The translations under genes and the position numbers were made by a program. 7,752 nt of DNA from Methanocorpusculum sp. (GTDB lineage Archaea; Halobacteriota; Methanomicrobia; Methanomicrobiales; Methanocorpusculaceae), in NCBI GenBank assembly GCA_029987315.1, contig DALTVZ010000073.1:1-7752 (forward strand), written 5' to 3'. Positions 5,144 to 7,752 of the stretch are shown here, one piece after another; positions within the stretch are counted from its first letter, which is position 1; the number at the start of each line of letters is the position of its first letter. Under the pieces are notes generated by a model that worked only from the letters and a program-made list of their open reading frames with translations, did no database searches and was not told where the DNA came from.

Positions 5144-6547
5144 ATGGATAATCCAAGATACATCCCAACAGCCGAGGAAGTAAAAAACCTCAACGCTTTT
5201 TTAAAAATACGAAGCATACCTGAACTTGAAAAACAGACTATCCGCTATATCGAGAAGGTAACCGGCAAGTCCTGGAACGATGAGACGGTTTTGGAAAAGA
5301 TCCGAAACGCAATCATCACTCAAAAGGAATCCTACTGGAAGGAAGGCGAAAAAAAGAGTGTGTCCTATAAAGGGGCCTATAGTGTTCTTGGCTACATGGC
5401 CTACCAGATGCCCGGATATGTTCTCGAGTTCACCGAATTTTTTGCAGGACTGGTCACCTCAGGACTGATCAGAAAACATGTGAGGATCTTAGACATCGGA
5501 GCGGGACCGGGAACTGTGTCGATTGCTGTTGCTCGAGTTCTTTCATGCCTGGACGAAATGACAGCCGAAGTCACGTCCCTAGAATATTATGAGACCCATA
5601 TCGAGGCATATCAGGCAATCGTCCCGGAGTTTTTAAAGAGGGCCGGGGACAGAGTAACTGTTGAAAGACCCCTTATTATAGACATCACGAAAGAGATGCC
5701 CGAAGGTGAGTTCGATCTCATCGTCTGCTCAAATGTCATAAACGAGCTGAGCGGCCTTGATCAGATGAAAAAAGCAGAACTTGTGATGGCGTTGTCGAAG
5801 CATCTTGTCTCTGACGGAAATCTGGTCATTCTTGAACCAGCAGATCTTACCAACTCGACGATGCTTCGCGACCTCTCGCGTGATGTGAAAAAACTTGGCC
5901 TTACTATTTACGCCCCCTGTAATGATATTCGAGGAGTGCATTGTACGGTCTCGCCTTGCTGGTCGTTTCGGTCATATGCCGATATCAAACCAACAGATCT
6001 GATGTTCGCGCTTGGCGGTGCCGAAGAGAGGTTCAAATTCGTCAATACAGATGTGAAGTTTTCGTACACGATCCTTCGAACCGACGGACACAGAAAATGT
6101 GGATACAAGATCCCGGCGGGGGCAAAGAGGGGAAGACTCTCCCAACTCAAAAATCATCTGGAAAGACGGATCCATATCACCGTTTCTGTGATGTCGGCCG
6201 ATATTGGTGACGCGAAAAATTATCTGTTCCTTGTCTGCGACGGGACAGGAACAACGCAGACCTACGTGGCACTTCCGGCGTTTCATCGAACACCCGAACA
6301 TGAAGCATTGCTCACAGCCTCCTACGGCTCGGTGGTCGCGATCGACTCGGTGCTTGTCCGCTTTAATAAACAGCAGAATGCCTACAACCTGCTGATGGGG
6401 CATGATAGTTTTACCAGAATGATCGCGGGTGTCCCTTCGGGAAGTAAAGCGCCGGACAAGACAGCGCTTTTAAAGGAAAAATACGGGAGAAAGCCTTCTC
6501 CAGATTATTTGGGAAAGAAAGGAAGAAAACCTTCAGATAAAAGATAA
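5144..6547 (+). CDS. Rsm22-like SAM-dependent methyltransferase (METTL17 family)
   Basis: The Rsm22/METTL17 family is tied to assembly or modification of the small ribosomal subunit. Mitochondrial members bind an iron-sulfur cluster. A helical N-terminus (1-110) precedes a Rossmann methyltransferase domain with SAM motif I, ILDIGAGPGTVSIA (115-128). An acidic residue lies in LEYYE (146-150), and the segment DLIVCSNVINEL (191-202) is typical of the family. A cysteine group follows at C259, C267 and C272, ending in PCWSF, which resembles the family's cluster-binding C...C...WC-F region. A fourth ligand could be C319 or C365. A beta-rich C-terminal part (about 340-410) and a very basic tail (KYGRKPSPDYLGKKGRKP) end the 467-aa chain, suggesting RNA or ribosome contact. 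It is the last gene of the sepF run and is followed by a T-rich tract. Confidence 0.88.
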   Translation: MDNPRYIPTAEEVKNLNAFLKIRSIPELEKQTIRYIEKVTGKSWNDETVLEKIRNAIITQKESYWKEGEKKSVSYKGAYSVLGYMAYQMPGYVLEFTEFFAGLVTSGLIRKHVRILDIGAGPGTVSIAVARVLSCLDEMTAEVTSLEYYETHIEAYQAIVPEFLKRAGDRVTVERPLIIDITKEMPEGEFDLIVCSNVINELSGLDQMKKAELVMALSKHLVSDGNLVILEPADLTNSTMLRDLSRDVKKLGLTIYAPCNDIRGVHCTVSPCWSFRSYADIKPTDLMFALGGAEERFKFVNTDVKFSYTILRTDGHRKCGYKIPAGAKRGRLSQLKNHLERRIHITVSVMSADIGDAKNYLFLVCDGTGTTQTYVALPAFHRTPEHEALLTASYGSVVAIDSVLVRFNKQQNAYNLLMGHDSFTRMIAGVPSGSKAPDKTALLKEKYGRKPSPDYLGKKGRKPSDKR

Positions 6548-6549
6548 GA

Positions 6550-6570
6550 TTATTTTTCTTTCACTTTTTT
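6550..6570 (+). terminator. T-rich terminator after the sepF operon
   Basis: Immediately after the stop at 6547 the sequence is pyrimidine-rich, with T runs of five and six (tatttttctttcactttttt), and a further T run follows at 6577-6581. No hairpin is needed, because archaeal polymerases terminate at such tracts. Confidence 0.65.
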
Positions 6571-6637
6571 GCAGAATTTTTCAGGAGCCACGAGTCTCGG
6601 CAAATTCAAGTACGATGATTGCATACTATTTCTGTGT

Positions 6638-7261
6638 ATGAATAAAATTGCAATTGTCGGAATAATCATTCTCGGATTCATCTTTGTAAGTGGATGTACG
6701 ATTCCGGGGACGTCGCCTGATCCTATTATCGGCACATGGAGTGCGGTGAACCCGGAAGAGTTCAACGCTACAAGTTTCACCCATGTTTTCAATGCAGACG
6801 GGACCGGAATTACGACCGAAATATTTGAAGATCCTGCAAAGAATGCCAGTGTTTTCAATAATATGTGGAAAGTATCCGGGAACGCGACCTATGAGGTAAC
6901 ATTTGCGTATCAGCTCATTATGTCAGAGGATGAAAAAGCCTTTACTATTTCCGGAGATGGAGCTGAAGACAAATTTTCCGGAGACGGGTTTGTTGGCATA
7001 TGGACAAAAAACACGCCGGATGAATCTGATGGAGTGATGTACGAGGGAAAGTTTGCATTTTATGAGAATAATTCAGGATCGTTCTCTTGGTATTATCAGA
7101 ATAATGGCACGCAAGAATCCAGCTATCCGCTTACCTGGTCAAAAAAGGACGGCGTCTATAGCTATTCATATCTGAATGATGAGTCAATATTCACCCTTGG
7201 AACTGATGGGATACTTACCGAGACCTGGGATAATACAACCTATACCTATACTAGGGTATAG
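6638..7261 (+). CDS. Secreted lipoprotein with two beta-rich modules
   Basis: I do not recognise a named family. The 207-aa product starts with a lipoprotein signal: MNK, a hydrophobic stretch IAIVGIIILGFIFVSGC, and a lipobox cysteine at C20. It should be anchored on the outer face of the membrane. The mature part has two copies of a module of about 90 residues. Copy one runs IGTW (31-34), FNADGTG (51-57), MWKVSGNATY (76-85), AFTISGDG (101-108). Copy two runs VGIW (119-122), FYENNSGS (141-148), TWSKKDGVYSYS (166-177), IFTLGTDG (184-191). The pattern suggests a lipocalin-like beta sheet. Six N-glycosylation sequons (N43, N69, N82, N144, N156, N199) fit a surface location. The frame is open from 6569, but the ATG at 6638 is chosen because the signal peptide begins there. 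No clear ribosome site or TATA box precedes it. Confidence 0.75.
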   Translation: MNKIAIVGIIILGFIFVSGCTIPGTSPDPIIGTWSAVNPEEFNATSFTHVFNADGTGITTEIFEDPAKNASVFNNMWKVSGNATYEVTFAYQLIMSEDEKAFTISGDGAEDKFSGDGFVGIWTKNTPDESDGVMYEGKFAFYENNSGSFSWYYQNNGTQESSYPLTWSKKDGVYSYSYLNDESIFTLGTDGILTETWDNTTYTYTRV

Positions 7262-7273
7262 GCGGACAATATC

Positions 7274-7280
7274 TTTTTTT
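7274..7280 (+). terminator. Oligo-T terminator after the lipoprotein gene
   Basis: Seven T residues in a row begin 13 nt after the lipoprotein stop codon and lead into an AT-rich strip. This is a typical archaeal terminator. Confidence 0.65.
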
Positions 7281-7281
7281 G

Positions 7282-7321
7282 AATTACTAATCAATTATTA
7301 ATTTCAGTAAATTTAGTAATT
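7282..7321. repeat. AT-rich inverted repeat
   Basis: aattactaa (7282-7290) and ttagtaatt (7313-7321) form a perfect 9-bp inverted repeat around a 22-base AT-rich loop. The strip 7261-7320 is only about 22% G+C. It may belong to the terminator region or be a DNA-binding site. No function can be assigned. Confidence 0.4.
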
Positions 7322-7481
7322 GGGAATTTGACTGCAGAATTATTGTATTACGATCAAGAACCAATTTCGGGTCTTGTTAAAATAAGACTTACGCGGTGTG
7401 CTTTCAATCAAAAAAGTTGACGTCCCTGTAAGATGTACTTTGATTTCGTGTACGGGATGTTTTTGACACATGAGAAAAACC

Positions 7482-7700
7482 AACCGCGAATCGGCGCGAA
7501 TCTCGCAAGCCTTTGGCTTGCTCTCAGAATCGGATTTGCTGACCCTCACTCTCGCACGTTGGGTCATATCGCAAGTCTATCAACTTGCTCTGCTGAGGTC
7601 GTCCGCTTTCAGCGTCCAACCCGCTATGGACCCAACGGCTCGTCCCTCATCGGGAGCGTTCGGGCAAATCCTGTCGGCGCCCCAGCGCCTCTCATGAGAG
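7482..7700. other. GC-rich block of nested inverted repeats; candidate structured RNA or repeat element
   Basis: No protein family is recognisable between 7262 and 7752. Within this block I see perfect pairings. The hairpin at 7505-7521 has a 7-bp stem (gcaagcc/ggcttgc). The outer arms ggatttgc (7532-7539) and gcaaatcc (7664-7671) enclose the arms cgttgggtc (7557-7565) and gacccaacg (7629-7637). Those arms enclose the hairpin at 7571-7588 (gcaagt/acttgc). A further hairpin lies at 7641-7658 (cgtccc/gggagcg, one bulge). Downstream are ggcgc/gcgcc (7676-7689) and the palindrome ctctcatgagag (7689-7700). The arms nest without crossing, as expected of an RNA. On the minus strand the block is followed by TTTTT (7479-7475), which would suit transcript termination. 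Strand and boundaries are uncertain. Confidence 0.45.
7503..7591. repeat. Pair of near-identical hairpins 66 bp apart
   Basis: Two hairpins share the outer sequence tcgcaag...cttgctct: the first at 7503-7524 (loop part cctttgg) and the second at 7569-7591 (loop part tctatcaa). In both, the centre differs but the stem pairing is kept. They look like diverged copies of one element inside the structured block. Confidence 0.45.
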
Positions 7701-7752
7701 AAATCTTCAGATAATCGTTATTTGGAAGAGAGTGGGATGGAAGAAATTGTTA

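Noticed and set aside
4524..5217. Long antisense open frames over sepF, the ZPR1 gene and the Rsm22 gene
   Set aside because: They lie opposite well-identified genes and show no family features, so they are shadows of the real coding strand.
7433..7714. Overlapping open frames of 93 and 75 residues (7433-7714 and 7470-7697), and a 75-residue frame on the other strand (7340-7567)
   Set aside because: None resembles a known protein, none has a convincing ribosome site, and they overlap the inverted repeats. Open frames are expected by chance in a GC-rich, stop-poor block.
7737..7752. ATG GAA GAA ATT GTT as the beginning of a gene running off the window
   Set aside because: Only five codons are visible, with a weak purine-rich stretch upstream, which is too little to call a gene.
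1..7752. CRISPR array, insertion sequence or prophage genes
   Set aside because: No regularly spaced direct repeats, transposase or integrase motifs, or phage structural genes are visible on either strand.

Overview
The window reads as a chromosomal stretch of a methanogenic euryarchaeon, most likely of the order Methanomicrobiales (Methanocorpusculum-like). The lineage call is my inference. It rests on coenzyme F420 synthesis (CofD), archaeal ribosomal protein L37e beside an Sm-like protein, an archaeal SepF, a ZPR1-type zinc protein, TATA-box promoters and genes that start without a Shine-Dalgarno site. Nothing in the gene part looks like a phage or transposon.

Left part (1-3396, minus strand, read right to left): LSm (Sm-like RNA-binding protein), rpl37e (57 aa), purF, a YcxB-like membrane protein and cofD. 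The first three are spaced by 12-19 nt and form an RNA/ribosome/purine operon. ycxB and cofD follow in the same direction, and cofD may have its own promoter. The first 48 bases hold the probable tail of a convergent plus-strand gene.

A divergent spacer (3397-3647) carries inverted repeats that could fold in the LSm leader, and a TATA box for the rightward gene.

Right part (3648-7261, plus strand): a PUA-domain protein of the MCT-1/Tma20 type, then sepF, a ZPR1 zinc-finger protein and an Rsm22-like methyltransferase 6 nt apart. The last three look like one operon joining cell division to translation factors. sepF has a strong TATA box exactly where a leaderless transcript would need it. After a T-rich terminator comes a lipoprotein with two copies of a beta-rich module and six N-glycosylation sequons.

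The last 490 bases hold no protein I can defend. They run from a very AT-rich strip into a GC-rich block with nested inverted repeats and two near-identical hairpins, which suggests a structured RNA or a repeat element.

The most striking observation is PurF. Its PRPP domain and iron-sulfur cysteines are intact, but the N-terminal glutaminase has lost the catalytic cysteine (now Ser), the glutamine-binding Arg and Asp, and the oxyanion-hole Asn-Gly, with no break in the reading frame. It looks like a natural ammonia-dependent enzyme, or one fed by a separate glutaminase.
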